Numbered from the stretch's first letter, positions 1 through 9,808 are shown. The stretch: 64,000 nucleotides of DNA from Vibrio sp. CB1-14 (GCF_040412085.2 NZ_CP115920.1:620001-684000), one strand, 5' to 3'. The notes: generated from the sequence alone by a model not told the origin. A program made the numbers and translations.

Positions 1-584
1 CCGAGAAAGCGGGTATTGAAGTGGATGAGCGCGGCTTTATCAATGTTGATAAGCAAATGCGTACTAACGTTCCACATATTCACGCTATCGGTGACATCGT
101 TGGTCAGCCAATGCTTGCTCACAAAGGTGTGCATGAAGGTCACGTAGCGGCTGAGGTTATTTCTGGTAAGAAGCACTACTTTGACCCGAAAGTGATTCCT
201 TCAATTGCTTACACTGAGCCAGAAGTGGCATGGGTTGGTAAGACAGAAAAAGAAGCGAAAGCGGAAGGCATTAACTACGAAGTGGCGACATTCCCATGGG
301 CAGCATCAGGCCGTGCTATCGCGTCTGACTGTGCTGATGGTATGACTAAGCTTATCTTTGATAAAGAGTCTCACCGTGTTATTGGTGGTGCTATCGTTGG
401 TACTAACGGTGGTGAACTGCTTGGTGAAATCGGTCTAGCGATCGAGATGGGTTGTGATGCAGAAGATATCGCTCTGACTATCCACGCTCACCCAACACTA
501 CACGAATCTGTAGGTCTTGCAGCAGAAGTATTTGAAGGCACAATCACTGACCTTCCAAATGCGAAAGCGAAGAAAAAGAAGTAA
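1..584 (+). CDS. lpdA: Dihydrolipoyl dehydrogenase, C-terminal part (partial)
   Basis: This is the C-terminal part of the E3 flavoprotein shared by the pyruvate and 2-oxoglutarate dehydrogenase complexes, which reoxidises dihydrolipoyl groups with NAD+. The reading frame is open from base 3, so the start lies before the window. Visible features are the FAD-binding stretch ending in HAIGDIVGQPMLAHKG, the dimerisation domain with YTEPEVAWVG, and the active-site HAHPTLHE segment, whose histidine and glutamate form the catalytic pair at the dimer interface. The protein ends in a lysine-rich tail (AKAKKKK), as E. coli Lpd does. A strong hairpin terminator follows. lpdA next to the luxR homologue and hpt is a typical Vibrio arrangement. 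Identity is secure; only the N-terminus is missing. Confidence 0.97.
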   Translation, partial: EKAGIEVDERGFINVDKQMRTNVPHIHAIGDIVGQPMLAHKGVHEGHVAAEVISGKKHYFDPKVIPSIAYTEPEVAWVGKTEKEAKAEGINYEVATFPWAASGRAIASDCADGMTKLIFDKESHRVIGGAIVGTNGGELLGEIGLAIEMGCDAEDIALTIHAHPTLHESVGLAAEVFEGTITDLPNAKAKKKK

Positions 585-596
585 GTTCTGAATAAA

Positions 597-632
597 GAAA
601 AACGGCCAGTAGCAATACTGGCCGTTTTTTTA
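597..632 (+). terminator. Rho-independent terminator after lpdA
   Basis: The hairpin has arms AACGGCCAGTA and TACTGGCCGTT around a GCAA loop and is followed by a run of T. It ends the lpdA transcript. It is A-rich on its left flank, so it may also act on reverse-strand transcripts coming from luxR. Confidence 0.9.
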
Positions 633-714
633 TGGTTTTGATTTATCGCTTTGAATTGTCACTTCTATTTGCGCGAGGCAAGTAGCTAGCGAGGTTCTAG
701 TCGCGATGAGCAAA

Positions 715-1341
715 CTAAGATGCGTGCGCTTCACCGTTGTTGTAAATACACACCATGTCCATATAGCAATCAGTGAGTGATTTTACGATATCGCTATCGT
801 TAGTGCGCATTGCTTCTACAAATAGTGAGTAGCAAAGACCATGGAATAGGCTAGTTAAGTGTTTTGGATTGTGGTGTGGGCACACTTCACCGCGTTCAAT
901 GGCTTTAATGAACATGTTTTCAATCAAAGCTTGGCTGGTTTTGTTTGAGCTAACAAACAGCGGCCAAACTTCATCACGTGTCGATGTGCTCCACTCAAAC
1001 CAGACTTTACTCCAGTGACAATCTTCGACCACCATGTCGACCACACCATCTAGGATGTTCGCCAAGTTGTCTTTGATGTTCACATCAAGATCAATCGTGT
1101 TAGATAGAAAGTTTGAGTACTGGCATACGACGTGATTGAGTACTTCATCCACCAAGTCTTCACGAGTTGGGAAATAGTTGAATACTGTTGCCACCGAGAC
1201 CTGTGCGATTTCAGCGATATCGGCGTGTCCCCCGCGTCCAATGCCACGCTTTGCAAATACTTCAAGCGCTATCTCCATAAGCTGTAGTTTACGCTTTTGT
1301 GGAGACAGACGAGTCCTAGGTCTTTTTACTATAGAGTCCAT
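715..1341 (-). CDS. luxR: LuxR/HapR/SmcR/OpaR-family quorum-sensing master regulator (TetR superfamily)
   Basis: This 208-residue protein is the high-cell-density master transcription factor of Vibrio quorum sensing, a dimeric TetR-type DNA-binding protein not related to V. fischeri LuxR. The N-terminus MDSIVKRPRTRLSPQKRK and the helix-turn-helix segment GGHADIAEIAQVSVATVFNYF (residues about 33-54) are diagnostic of the LuxR/HapR/OpaR/SmcR group. The conserved VWFEWSTSTRDEVWPLF and MFIKAIERGEVC blocks lie in the ligand and dimer domain. I chose the ATG at 1341 because it has an AAGGA ribosome site 7 bases upstream and matches the family start. A TTG six codons earlier is also in frame but would use part of that ribosome site as coding sequence. 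Expression is probably controlled by Qrr sRNAs over the ribosome site (separate entry). The C-terminal tail (NNGEAHAS) is slightly longer than in V. harveyi LuxR. Confidence 0.96.
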   Translation of the reverse strand: MDSIVKRPRTRLSPQKRKLQLMEIALEVFAKRGIGRGGHADIAEIAQVSVATVFNYFPTREDLVDEVLNHVVCQYSNFLSNTIDLDVNIKDNLANILDGVVDMVVEDCHWSKVWFEWSTSTRDEVWPLFVSSNKTSQALIENMFIKAIERGEVCPHHNPKHLTSLFHGLCYSLFVEAMRTNDSDIVKSLTDCYMDMVCIYNNGEAHAS

Positions 1342-1857
1342 ATTGTTTTTCCTTGCCAACGATTGTCGAGGTGGTGACTTTTTATTAGTCGCCTTATTCC
1401 TCGTTTATTATGAGTCAGCCATTTCACATGACGGAAAACCACATAAACCCTTTGACCGATGACGTTATACCAGTCTTTGTAGGGTTATTTCCAAAATGGA
1501 AATTAACTGCTCCTATTTTTCTAATTCCAAATAAGTGTAATGGTGCATATGTTAATGGTCAATAGTCATACACTGATAATTATCATAATTAAGAGTAATT
1601 TATCTGCGTATCACATTTTGTTGTGAAATTAATAAAATATTTCAACAGAAGTCGTTAACAGTGGGGCGGTTATTGTAGTTGTTACCAAGGACTATGAGCG
1701 TGCTGCGGGTTTTTATCGGATGGTATAAAGTGATACTATTGCGCGCAAATTGACAGGCATGCCTAGGCGAGCGACTTTATCTTGATGTTTTATACTCTAT
1801 CAAGGTGCGCGGTCATGGCTGCGTTTGTTCTACCCATATACCAACATCGAGATAGAT
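1342..1857. promoter_or_regulatory. Long luxR-hpt divergent intergenic region
   Basis: This is a 516-base AT-rich stretch without a convincing gene. It holds the promoters of luxR (reverse) and hpt (forward). Visible elements are the Qrr-like pairing site next to luxR, a perfect 12-base palindrome TGATAATTATCA at 1574-1585, an inverted repeat TGAAAT...ATTTCA at about 1624-1644, a TTGACA at 1750-1755 next to a 10-base palindrome AGGCATGCCT (1756-1765), and a possible -10 TATACT at 1791-1796 for hpt. I cannot assign a complete promoter pair with proper spacing. Confidence 0.5.
1349..1372 (-). promoter_or_regulatory. Candidate Qrr small-RNA pairing region over the luxR ribosome-binding site
   Basis: Reading the reverse strand, the leader just before luxR contains CGACAATCGTTGGCAAGG. 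This resembles the complement of the conserved Qrr core (CCTAGCCAACTGACGTTG), with TTGGCAAGG matching TTGGCTAGG except for one base. It includes the AAGGA ribosome site. In V. harveyi and V. cholerae, Qrr pairing at this position blocks translation of LuxR/HapR. The sequence match is seen directly; the regulation is inferred from the family. Confidence 0.55.
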
Positions 1858-2388
1858 ATGAAACATACTGTAGAAGTCATGATCTCTGAGCAAGAAGTTC
1901 ATGAGCGCGTACAAGTGTTAGGCAAAGCCATCACCGAACATTACCAAGGCAGCGAAGATCTAGTGATGGTCGGTCTGCTTCGTGGCTCATTTGTGTTTAT
2001 GGCGGATTTGGCTCGTGCGATTGATTTGACCCACTGCGTGGACTTCATGACCGCTTCTAGCTACGGCAACACGATGAAAAGCTCTCGCGATGTGCGCATT
2101 CTTAAAGATCTTGATGATGACATTAAAGGTAAAGACGTACTGCTAGTAGAAGACATTATTGATACAGGTAACACGCTAAACAAAGTGAAAGAGATTTTGT
2201 CGCTGCGCGAGCCTAAGTCTATCGAGATTTGTACTTTACTGGATAAGCCTTCTCGCCGTGAAGTTGACGTTGATGTAAAGTGGATTGGTTTTGAGATCCC
2301 AGACGAGTTTGTTGTGGGCGTGGGTATCGATTACGCTCAGAAATATCGTCACCTGCCATATATTGGCAAGGTAGTGCCTCAAGAGTAA
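1858..2388 (+). CDS. hpt: Hypoxanthine phosphoribosyltransferase
   Basis: This purine salvage enzyme transfers phosphoribose from PRPP to hypoxanthine (and, less well, guanine) to give IMP/GMP in the cytoplasm. The 176-residue product begins [18 protein letters not shown], as in E. coli Hpt (178 aa). It carries the PRPP-binding loop [14 protein letters not shown] (residues about 94-108) and the flexible-loop SSYGN segment. I chose ATG 1858 over an in-frame codon 11 codons upstream because of this alignment and the GAGATAG ribosome site in front of it. It faces the carbonic anhydrase gene tail to tail and shares a terminator with it. Its adjacency to can is also seen in E. coli. Confidence 0.95.
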   Translation: MKHTVEVMISEQEVHERVQVLGKAITEHYQGSEDLVMVGLLRGSFVFMADLARAIDLTHCVDFMTASSYGNTMKSSRDVRILKDLDDDIKGKDVLLVEDIIDTGNTLNKVKEILSLREPKSIEICTLLDKPSRREVDVDVKWIGFEIPDEFVVGVGIDYAQKYRHLPYIGKVVPQE

Positions 2389-2400
2389 TCTCTCGAGTAA

Positions 2401-2430
2401 TAAAAAAGCCCACTAGTGGGCTTTTTTTGA
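2401..2430. terminator. Bidirectional terminator between hpt and can
   Basis: The hairpin has arms AAAAAAGCCCACTAG and CTAGTGGGCTTTTTTT with almost no loop, with A and T tracts on both sides. It can serve the two convergent genes. Confidence 0.9.
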
Positions 2431-2445
2431 TTCTGTGTGGGCTTA

Positions 2446-3096
2446 TTACTCAGCGCCGAGGATTGTCTGCATTGCCGTTTGGTAGTTTGCTTCCAATGTT
2501 TCACGGCTTGAGCAACGAACACCTAAATCTTCAAGTTTGCCATCACCAATACCATAAACCACACCATGCACTTCTACGTCTTGGCCTCTTTCCCACGCAT
2601 TTTGCAGAATCGTTGAGTTGCCAAGGTTATAAACCTGTTCAGCAACGTTGATCTCGCATAGCTTGTCACCCCACGTCTCACGCGGTAAATCATTTAAGAA
2701 CTTACGGTGCTTGAGGTACAAATCGCGAATATGCAGAAGCCAGTTATTGATAAGACCTAGTTGAGGATTGTCGATAGCCGCATTTACACCACCGCAGCCG
2801 TAGTGGCCACATACAATAATGTGCTTCACTTTGAGAACGTCAACCGCGTATTGCACCACGGACAAGCAGTTCAGGTCGGTATGAATGACTTGGTTAGCCA
2901 CGTTTCGATGAACAAAAAGCTCACCTGAATAGAGGCCTGTGAGTCGCTCTGCTGGGACTCGGCTATCGGAACAACCGATCCAAAGAAAGCCCGGGCTTTG
3001 TCCCTCTTCAAGCTTAGCGAAATACTCAGGGCGCTGAGAGGTGATCTCTTGCGACCATTTTGAGTTGTTGTCAAAAAGTTGTTTGATTTCCGGCAT
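2446..3096 (-). CDS. can: Beta-class carbonic anhydrase
   Basis: This enzyme interconverts CO2 and bicarbonate with a zinc ion. The 216-residue protein aligns with E. coli Can. Zinc ligands are Cys42, Asp44, His98 and Cys101, and Arg46 completes the Asp-Arg dyad typical of type II (bicarbonate-regulated) beta-CAs. The motifs CSDSRVPAE and HYGCGG are intact. I chose the ATG at 3096 because GAAGGGAAG precedes it at good spacing; an in-frame start five codons upstream has no such site. The gene is divergent from a SulP-type anion transporter, with a 233-base shared promoter region. This suggests a carbonic anhydrase/bicarbonate-transporter pair that feeds carboxylation reactions, but the transport substrate is inferred. 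Confidence 0.95.
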   Translation of the reverse strand: MPEIKQLFDNNSKWSQEITSQRPEYFAKLEEGQSPGFLWIGCSDSRVPAERLTGLYSGELFVHRNVANQVIHTDLNCLSVVQYAVDVLKVKHIIVCGHYGCGGVNAAIDNPQLGLINNWLLHIRDLYLKHRKFLNDLPRETWGDKLCEINVAEQVYNLGNSTILQNAWERGQDVEVHGVVYGIGDGKLEDLGVRCSSRETLEANYQTAMQTILGAE

Positions 3097-3329
3097 GGTA
3101 CTTCCCTTCAATGATTCGCCACACTATACACAATGTTACAAATTGAATCTCGTTAAAAAGTGTCACAAATTCACTCATCTGACGTGTTCTTGCACGTAAA
3201 ATCAGATATTTAACGATTGCGTGACAAACTGTCATAACTTATGTCGAATGAGCAGTATTTAATAAATATTAACTCATCGTCACATTTGTTAACCTGAATC
3301 AATTTTTTGGTTATTTTTCAGGGATAGTA

Positions 3330-4976
3330 ATGAAGTTAGGACGTCGTTTTGAAGATATTAACCTAAAAGGAGATCTGTTTGGTGGTGTGACCACCGCGAT
3401 TATCTCTTTGCCACTTGCGCTCGCATTTGGTGTTGCCTCTGGAGCAGGCGCGGAAGCGGGTTTATGGGGTGCGATCATGGTTGGCTTGTTCGCCGCGCTA
3501 TTCGGCGGTTCATCCACTTTGATCTCTGAGCCGACCGGCCCGATGACCGTCATCATGACGGCCGTGTTAACCAGTATGATGGCCAAATACCCAGAAACTG
3601 GTCTGGCGATGACCTTTACCGTCGTCATGATGGCGGGTGTATTTCAGATATTGCTTGGTACATTAAAGCTGGGGAAATACGTCACCTTAATGCCATACAG
3701 TGTGGTGTCGGGCTTCATGTCAGGGATTGGCGTTATTCTTATCATACTCCAGTTAGCGCCACTGCTTGGGCAAGCCGCACCATCTGGTGGAGTGATTGGT
3801 ACCTTAACAGCGTTGCCAGATATGTTGGCGAACATAGATGTAGCGGAGCTGTTTTTAGGCGTGTTAACACTCGCAATTTTGTTTCTTTTACCTAAGAAGT
3901 ATCGTCAACACGTGCCGCCGCAGCTTGTTGCACTGGTGGCTGTGACGCTGCTGTCGGTACTGCTGTTTGACAATGAATCCATTCGCCGCATTGGTGAAAT
4001 TCCAGCAGGTCTACCTTCACTGGTGATGCCGCATTTCAATGCAGAAATGTTCACAGAGATGGTGATTGATGCTCTAGTTTTAGGCACGCTGGGCTGTATC
4101 GATACACTGCTTACCGCGGTTATCGGTGACTCATTGACTCGTAAAGAGCACGATTCAGACAAAGAGCTGCGTGGTCAAGGGCTTGCTAATTTACTGGCGG
4201 GTTTATTTGGCGCACTACCAGGTGCAGGTGCGACCATGGGGACAGTAACCAACATTCAAGTTGGAGCTCGTTCACCTCTTTCTGGCGTGGTTCGCGCTTT
4301 GGTACTCATGCTGGTGGTATTGGTCGCCAGTGGTTTAACAGAACCGATCCCAATGGCGGTACTGGCAGGTATCGCAGTGTACGTCGGTTTCAATATTTTG
4401 GATTGGAGCTTCATTCAACGAGCTCATAAAGTCAGTATCCCGGGTATGGCCATCATGTATGGTGTGATGCTTCTGACGGTGTTTGTCGACTTGATTGTCG
4501 CGGTCGGACTTGGGGTGTTTATCTCAAACATTATTATTATCGAGCGTTTGAGCCGTGAGCAAGCAAGGCAGGTAAAAGCCATCAGTGATGCCGATGATGA
4601 CGATGTACCATTAACGGATGCGGAAAAAGCACTGCTCGACAAGTCGCAAGGCAAAGTACTGTTTTTCTATTTGTCGGGACCGATGATCTTCAGTGTATCG
4701 AAAGCGATTTCTAGGCAGCACTCGAGCATTGCTGATTACCAAGCAATGATCCTCGATTTGACTGATGTTCCTATGATCGACGTAACGGTCGGGTTGGCAT
4801 TGGAAAATGCGATTAAAGATGCACAAGATGCTCACTGTCATGTCTACTTACTCTGCCCACACGATAAGATCCGTCAACAACTTGATAAATTCCACGTTGT
4901 TGATTTGGTGCCGGATGACAATATCTTCATTGAACGTGAGGCGGCTTTAGAGGCGGCACATGTGGCTACGGCATAG
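3330..4976 (+). CDS. SulP-family anion permease with STAS domain (possible bicarbonate transporter)
   Basis: This 548-residue inner-membrane protein of the SLC26/SulP family begins MKLGRRFEDINLKGDLFGGVTT and contains the SulP signature EPTGPMTVIM. About ten to twelve hydrophobic segments fill residues 20-420, with conserved GTLGCIDTLLTAV and GLFGALPGAGATMGT segments. A cytoplasmic STAS domain follows at about residues 440-535 (LSGPMIFSVSKA, LDLTDVPMIDVT). Family members carry sulfate, bicarbonate or dicarboxylates with Na+ or H+. Divergence from the carbonic anhydrase gene favours bicarbonate, but the sequence alone does not decide this. An AGGGA ribosome site precedes the ATG. A terminator at 4995-5031 closes the unit. 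Confidence 0.85.
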   Translation: MKLGRRFEDINLKGDLFGGVTTAIISLPLALAFGVASGAGAEAGLWGAIMVGLFAALFGGSSTLISEPTGPMTVIMTAVLTSMMAKYPETGLAMTFTVVMMAGVFQILLGTLKLGKYVTLMPYSVVSGFMSGIGVILIILQLAPLLGQAAPSGGVIGTLTALPDMLANIDVAELFLGVLTLAILFLLPKKYRQHVPPQLVALVAVTLLSVLLFDNESIRRIGEIPAGLPSLVMPHFNAEMFTEMVIDALVLGTLGCIDTLLTAVIGDSLTRKEHDSDKELRGQGLANLLAGLFGALPGAGATMGTVTNIQVGARSPLSGVVRALVLMLVVLVASGLTEPIPMAVLAGIAVYVGFNILDWSFIQRAHKVSIPGMAIMYGVMLLTVFVDLIVAVGLGVFISNIIIIERLSREQARQVKAISDADDDDVPLTDAEKALLDKSQGKVLFFYLSGPMIFSVSKAISRQHSSIADYQAMILDLTDVPMIDVTVGLALENAIKDAQDAHCHVYLLCPHDKIRQQLDKFHVVDLVPDDNIFIEREAALEAAHVATA

Positions 4977-4994
4977 AGACCGATAACTTTACCG

Positions 4995-5031
4995 AAAAGC
5001 GAGTGCGGATTTATCCACACTCGCTTTTTTA
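4995..5031 (+). terminator. Terminator after the SulP permease gene
   Basis: A hairpin with arms AGCGAGTG and CACTCGCT (loop with its own small GAT/ATC pairing) is followed by six T residues. Confidence 0.85.
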
Positions 5032-5156
5032 TATTCATTTTTGCTAATTGACTTGAAAACTGGTGCAGCAATCATCATGTGTAGTACCATCAGATAACTT
5101 TTCGATATTGATGGAAATATTCCAGTTTCTATCAAGGCAGATTTTGGAAACAAGCT

Positions 5157-6077
5157 ATGGTCGCATTAGAAATAGAACAGCTAAAAAAAACATACGCCGG
5201 TGGCTTTGAAGCGCTTAAAGGTGTGAGCCTGACCGTTGAGCAAGGTGACTTCTACGCATTGCTTGGGCCTAACGGAGCGGGGAAGTCGACCACCATCGGC
5301 ATTATCACTTCATTGGTTAACAAAACCTCAGGCAAAGTGAGCGTGTTTGGTCATGATATCGATAAAGAGCTAGAGCTCGCGAAGCAGCAACTAGGTTTAG
5401 TGCCGCAAGAGTTCAACTTCAACCAGTTTGAAACGGTGGAGCAAATTGTCCTCCAGCAAGCGGGTTACTACGGTGTACCGAAAGATGTCGCTAAACAAAG
5501 AGCACAGAAGTACCTATCTCAGCTTGATTTGTGGGAAAAACGCAGCGAGCGTGCTCGTCATTTGTCGGGTGGGATGAAACGTCGTCTGATGATTGCTCGC
5601 GCCTTAATGCATGAGCCTAAACTGCTGATCTTGGATGAACCAACCGCAGGGGTGGATATTGAACTGCGCCGCTCCATGTGGGATTTTCTTAAAGAGATCA
5701 ATCGTCAAGGTATTACTATTATTTTGACGACTCACTACCTTGAAGAAGCGGAGCTGCTGTGTCGTAACATCGGTATTATTCAGCGCGGTGAGCTGATTGA
5801 GAACACGTCGATGAAAGCGCTGCTGAATAAACTGCATGTCGAGACCTTCATTCTTGATATCGAAGGTGATGCAGATATCCCTGAGCTTGAGGGTGTGAAT
5901 GCACAGCATCTGGTTAATGGCTCTTTAGAGATTGAAATTGAGAAGACTCAGGGGCTTAACCATATCTTCAGTCAGCTATCGGCTTCTGGCATTAAAGTAT
6001 TATCAATGAGAAACAAAGCGAACCGACTTGAAGAGCTGTTTGTCTCCATTGTTCGTGAACAAACGGAGGCAAAATAA
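5157..6077 (+). CDS. yadG: ABC-2 type exporter, ATP-binding subunit (YadG family)
   Basis: This 306-residue ATPase subunit belongs to a two-gene ABC-2 exporter. Motifs in order: Walker A GPNGAGKST (about residue 38), the Q-loop PQEFNF, the signature LSGGMKRR (about residue 138), Walker B LLILDEPTAGVD (about residue 158) and the switch histidine in LTTHYLEEAE. The C-terminal 80 residues resemble the extension of DrrA/YadG-type ATPases. The permease gene follows with a one-base overlap (TAATG), so the two are co-translated. E. coli yadGH also lies close to hpt and can. Substrate unknown. Confidence 0.92.
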   Translation: MVALEIEQLKKTYAGGFEALKGVSLTVEQGDFYALLGPNGAGKSTTIGIITSLVNKTSGKVSVFGHDIDKELELAKQQLGLVPQEFNFNQFETVEQIVLQQAGYYGVPKDVAKQRAQKYLSQLDLWEKRSERARHLSGGMKRRLMIARALMHEPKLLILDEPTAGVDIELRRSMWDFLKEINRQGITIILTTHYLEEAELLCRNIGIIQRGELIENTSMKALLNKLHVETFILDIEGDADIPELEGVNAQHLVNGSLEIEIEKTQGLNHIFSQLSASGIKVLSMRNKANRLEELFVSIVREQTEAK

Positions 6078-6853
6078 TGAACATGTATGGTTTGTATTGG
6101 ACGGCTTTTAAGAGCTTACTGACCAAAGAGATCAATCGCTTCACACGTATTTGGGTGCAAACTTTGGTACCGCCAGCGATCACCATGACGCTGTACTTTA
6201 TTATCTTTGGCAGCCTTATCGGCTCACGCATCGGCGAGATGAACGGCTTTAGTTACATGGAGTACATTGTGCCGGGTCTTATCATGATGTCGGTAATTAC
6301 TAACTCTTACTCTAACGTGGCATCGTCATTCTTCAGCGCTAAGTTTCAGCGCAATATTGAGGAGTTGCTCGTCGCACCGGTGCCAAACTACATCATCATT
6401 GCAGGCTTTGTGATGGGCGGCGTAGTGCGTGGGTTACTCGTAGGTACCATAGTGACGATTGTATCGCTGCTGTTTGTCGATCTGCGTGTAGAGCACTGGG
6501 GCATCATTATTGCGACGGTATTTTTAACCTCGGTAGTATTTTCACTGGGCGGTCTTATCAACGCCGTGTTTGCAAAGACATTCGATGATATCTCTATTAT
6601 TCCAACGTTTGTGCTGACCCCTCTGACTTACCTTGGCGGCGTATTCTATTCCATAAGCTTGCTGCCTGATTTTTGGCAGGGCGTGTCGAAAATCAATCCT
6701 ATAGTCTACATGGTCAACGCGTTCCGCTACGGATTTTTGGGTGTGTCGGATGTAGGGATTGTGACATCTTTTGGCGTACTCTTAGCGTTTATCGTGGTAC
6801 TTTATGGTGTAGCCCATCATTTAGTGACCAAGGGAATTGGCTTGAGAAGCTAA
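6077..6853 (+). CDS. yadH: ABC-2 type exporter, permease subunit (YadH family)
   Basis: This 258-residue membrane protein has about six hydrophobic segments: FTRIWVQTLVPPAITMTLYFIIFG, MEYIVPGLIMMSVI, YIIIAGFVMGGVVRG and several in the C-terminal half. It carries the ABC-2 motif with FDDISIIPTFVLTPLTYLGGVFY. It overlaps the stop codon of the ATPase gene by one base and forms an exporter with it. Length and order match E. coli YadH (256 aa). Substrate is not predictable. Confidence 0.92.
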   Translation: MNMYGLYWTAFKSLLTKEINRFTRIWVQTLVPPAITMTLYFIIFGSLIGSRIGEMNGFSYMEYIVPGLIMMSVITNSYSNVASSFFSAKFQRNIEELLVAPVPNYIIIAGFVMGGVVRGLLVGTIVTIVSLLFVDLRVEHWGIIIATVFLTSVVFSLGGLINAVFAKTFDDISIIPTFVLTPLTYLGGVFYSISLLPDFWQGVSKINPIVYMVNAFRYGFLGVSDVGIVTSFGVLLAFIVVLYGVAHHLVTKGIGLRS

Positions 6854-6899
6854 GGCTTTTTAGCAAGTTCCAAATGATCACAGCGACAAGCGAATGAAA

Positions 6900-6928
6900 C
6901 AAGTGGTGGCCTCGGTCACCACTTTTGT
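6900..6928 (+). terminator. Hairpin between the ABC exporter operon and glnE
   Basis: Arms AAGTGGTG and CACCACTT enclose GCCTCGGT and are followed by TTG-rich sequence. It is probably the terminator of yadGH. The T tract is short, so leakage into glnE is possible. Confidence 0.6.
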
Positions 6929-6952
6929 TATGAGTCGAGACAAGGACGACAA

Positions 6953-9808
6953 ATGCAACTGCCTCCCGAATTACAACAAGACGCTGATAAGGCGTTAGCG
7001 CAACTCAAAGACACCTATTCCGATTTCTCCCAGTGGTCTCAAGAGAGACTAACTCAGCTTCAACAAGTGACGGCAATGAGCAAGTTTGTCACTGAAGCGC
7101 TGCAACAAGATCAAACGCTGTTTGAACAACTGCCAGTGATGCTCGCTGAATCAAGCCGCGAGCAGGCGTATCGAGAACGCTTGGCGGCTTTACTGGCTGT
7201 ATGTGAACAAGAAGTCGATGGTCACCGTGTGTTGCGCCGCTTCCGAAATCGGGAAATGGTGTATATCGCTTGGCGAGATTTCCTCAATGACTGGACGCTG
7301 GAAGAGAGCCTAAGTCATTTGTCGATGCTTGCTGAAGCGATGATTGTTGAGACTTACCAATGGCAATACCAAGTTTGTTGTAAGGAGTGGGGCACGCCGT
7401 GCAATGCTGAAGGCGAAGCGCAGCCAATGCTGATCATCGGTATGGGTAAGCTTGGCGGTGGCGAGCTTAACTTCTCCTCCGACATCGACCTTATCTTTAC
7501 CTATCCAGAAAATGGTGAAACTCAAGGTGCTCGCCGCTCGATCGCCAATGCCCAGTTCTTCACTCGCCTCGGTCAGCGCATCATAAAGGCGCTTGATCAG
7601 CAAACTTTTGATGGCTTCTGTTATCGCGTAGATATGCGTCTAAGACCATTTGGGGAAAGTGGCCCTTTGGTAATGAGTTACGCAGCACTGGAAGATTATT
7701 ATCAAGAGCAGGGGCGTGACTGGGAGCGTTACGCCATGGTGAAAGCTCGGGTGATGGGGCGTGAGATGTACCCTGAATACCAGGAGCTTAGACAGATGCT
7801 GCGCCCCTTTGTGTTCCGTCGTTACATCGACTTTAGCGCCATCCAATCTTTGCGTCGAATGAAGTCGATGATCAGCAGCGAGGTAAGACGTCGTGGCTTA
7901 GGCAACAACATCAAACTCGGAGCCGGTGGCATTCGAGAGGTCGAGTTTATTGCTCAGGTGTTTCAGTTGATCCGCGGTGGCCGTGAGCCAAGTCTTCGTG
8001 GCCGAGGCTTGCTGGAGACATTGGACGCCATTGAAACGTTGAAGCTGCTTGAGCTAGGCGAAGTCGATCAACTAAGAGACGGATATTGTTTCTTGCGCCG
8101 TCAAGAAAACCTTCTGCAAGCGATGGCTGATAAACAGACTCAAACTCTGCCAGACAACGAGCCCGAACAGCGTAGGCTTGCCTTTGCTATGGGCTTTGAC
8201 GACTGGCAGAGTATGCTGAGCGCCACTGAGCAGCATATGCTCAACATCCATAATGTGTTTGCTAATCTGATTGGTGAAGATGAGGAAGACGAAGACGCTA
8301 ATCCAATCGCCAAGCACTTTCATGAACTATGGGACATGGTTGGCCGTGCAGAAGTAATCGAACACATTTTGCAGCATGACCTCAATGTGGAAAATGCACA
8401 CGACAAGTGTGCGACTATTCAGCAGTTCAAAGCCGATCTGGCTAAAAAGACCTTAGGTCCAAGAGGACGTGAGGTGCTCAACCGATTGATGCCAAAAGTC
8501 TTTAGCGCCATTTATAGCCACAAAGACGCTGAGTTCGGTTTACCGCGCGTGTTGCATGTTCTGCATCGAATAGTCACTCGTACGACATACCTGGAGCTGC
8601 TCGATGAGCACCCAGCAGCACTGACTCAGCTTGTACGATTGTGTACCGCTAGTCCGATGATTTCAGAGCAGTTGGGGCGCTATCCAATTCTTTTAGATGA
8701 GCTTCTCGATCCTGCTCATCTTTATAACCCAGTGCCTTTGGAGTCCTATAAAACTGAACTGCGTGACTACCTAGCTCGTATCCCTGAAGAGGATATGGAG
8801 CAGCAGATGGAGGCGCTAAGGCAGTTTAAACAAACCTGTATCCTTCGAATTGCCGCTGCCGATATTGCGGGCGTACTGCCAGTGATGAAGGTAAGCGATC
8901 ACTTAACTTACCTAGCTGAGGCGATTGTCGAGGCGGGTATTAACCAAGCTTGGCAGCAAATGGCAGCCAAGTATGGTGAACCAACGCATCTAAAAGACCG
9001 TGGCAGCAAAGGGTTTGCTGTTATTGGCTATGGCAAAGTTGGCGGCTGGGAGCTTGGCTATAATTCAGACTTGGATATCGTATTTATGCATGACTGCCCT
9101 GTGAGTGTGTATACCGACGGTAAGAAAGAGATTGATGGTCGTCAGTTCTACCTGCGTTTAGCGCAGCGCATCATACATATCTTCTCGACACGCACCGCAT
9201 CGGGCATCCTGTATGAAGTAGATACTAGACTGCGCCCATCTGGTGCGTCAGGGCTACTGGTAAGTCCAACTGATGCGTTTGATGACTATCAGCACAACGA
9301 TGCTTGGACTTGGGAGCATCAGGCATTAGTACGAGCACGAATGATTTATGGGGACGCGCAATTGGAGCAAGCGTTTGGTGCTACTCGCCACAATATTTTG
9401 TGTAAGTCTCGCGATAAGGGTGCTCTGATCGAGCAAGTGGTCGATATGCGTGAGAAAATGCGTGACCATTTGGGCGGTAAGAAAGCGGGGCGCTTTATGC
9501 TTAAGCAAGATCCTGGTGGTATCACTGATATTGAGTTTTTGGCTCAGTACTTGGTGCTGCAATACAGCCATGACAAACCGAAACTGACGCGTTGGTCTGA
9601 TAATGTGCGTATCTTTGAGTCGATGATGGCACAAGGGGTGATGGCAGAAGGGCAGGCGATGGCACTGACTTGTGCTTACACCACATTACGTGATGAGATC
9701 CATCACCGTAACCTTCTCAATTTGGATGCGGATGTGGCCGAAGAAAAGTTTGAACCGGAAAAAGCCATTGTGGTCGAAGCATGGAATGCCTGGCTTGGAA
9801 CCCGCTAG
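6953..9808 (+). CDS. glnE: Bifunctional glutamine synthetase adenylyltransferase/adenylyl-removing enzyme
   Basis: This 951-residue enzyme attaches AMP to, and removes it from, glutamine synthetase in response to PII protein and glutamine. Two nucleotidyltransferase domains are visible. The N-terminal deadenylase has [18 protein letters not shown] at about residues 162-179. The C-terminal adenylylase has [19 protein letters not shown] at about residues 693-711. Both G-x10-11-D-x-D active sites are intact. Length agrees with E. coli GlnE (946 aa). In E. coli the order is ygiF-glnE-hldE; here hldE still follows, but the ygiF-like CYTH/CHAD gene is 48 kb away. Confidence 0.96.
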   Translation: MQLPPELQQDADKALAQLKDTYSDFSQWSQERLTQLQQVTAMSKFVTEALQQDQTLFEQLPVMLAESSREQAYRERLAALLAVCEQEVDGHRVLRRFRNREMVYIAWRDFLNDWTLEESLSHLSMLAEAMIVETYQWQYQVCCKEWGTPCNAEGEAQPMLIIGMGKLGGGELNFSSDIDLIFTYPENGETQGARRSIANAQFFTRLGQRIIKALDQQTFDGFCYRVDMRLRPFGESGPLVMSYAALEDYYQEQGRDWERYAMVKARVMGREMYPEYQELRQMLRPFVFRRYIDFSAIQSLRRMKSMISSEVRRRGLGNNIKLGAGGIREVEFIAQVFQLIRGGREPSLRGRGLLETLDAIETLKLLELGEVDQLRDGYCFLRRQENLLQAMADKQTQTLPDNEPEQRRLAFAMGFDDWQSMLSATEQHMLNIHNVFANLIGEDEEDEDANPIAKHFHELWDMVGRAEVIEHILQHDLNVENAHDKCATIQQFKADLAKKTLGPRGREVLNRLMPKVFSAIYSHKDAEFGLPRVLHVLHRIVTRTTYLELLDEHPAALTQLVRLCTASPMISEQLGRYPILLDELLDPAHLYNPVPLESYKTELRDYLARIPEEDMEQQMEALRQFKQTCILRIAAADIAGVLPVMKVSDHLTYLAEAIVEAGINQAWQQMAAKYGEPTHLKDRGSKGFAVIGYGKVGGWELGYNSDLDIVFMHDCPVSVYTDGKKEIDGRQFYLRLAQRIIHIFSTRTASGILYEVDTRLRPSGASGLLVSPTDAFDDYQHNDAWTWEHQALVRARMIYGDAQLEQAFGATRHNILCKSRDKGALIEQVVDMREKMRDHLGGKKAGRFMLKQDPGGITDIEFLAQYLVLQYSHDKPKLTRWSDNVRIFESMMAQGVMAEGQAMALTCAYTTLRDEIHHRNLLNLDADVAEEKFEPEKAIVVEAWNAWLGTR

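Noticed and set aside
3311..5071. Several open frames of 60-105 codons opposite the SulP permease
   Set aside because: They lie wholly or largely antisense to a well-conserved gene, have no ribosome sites and show no recognisable domain.
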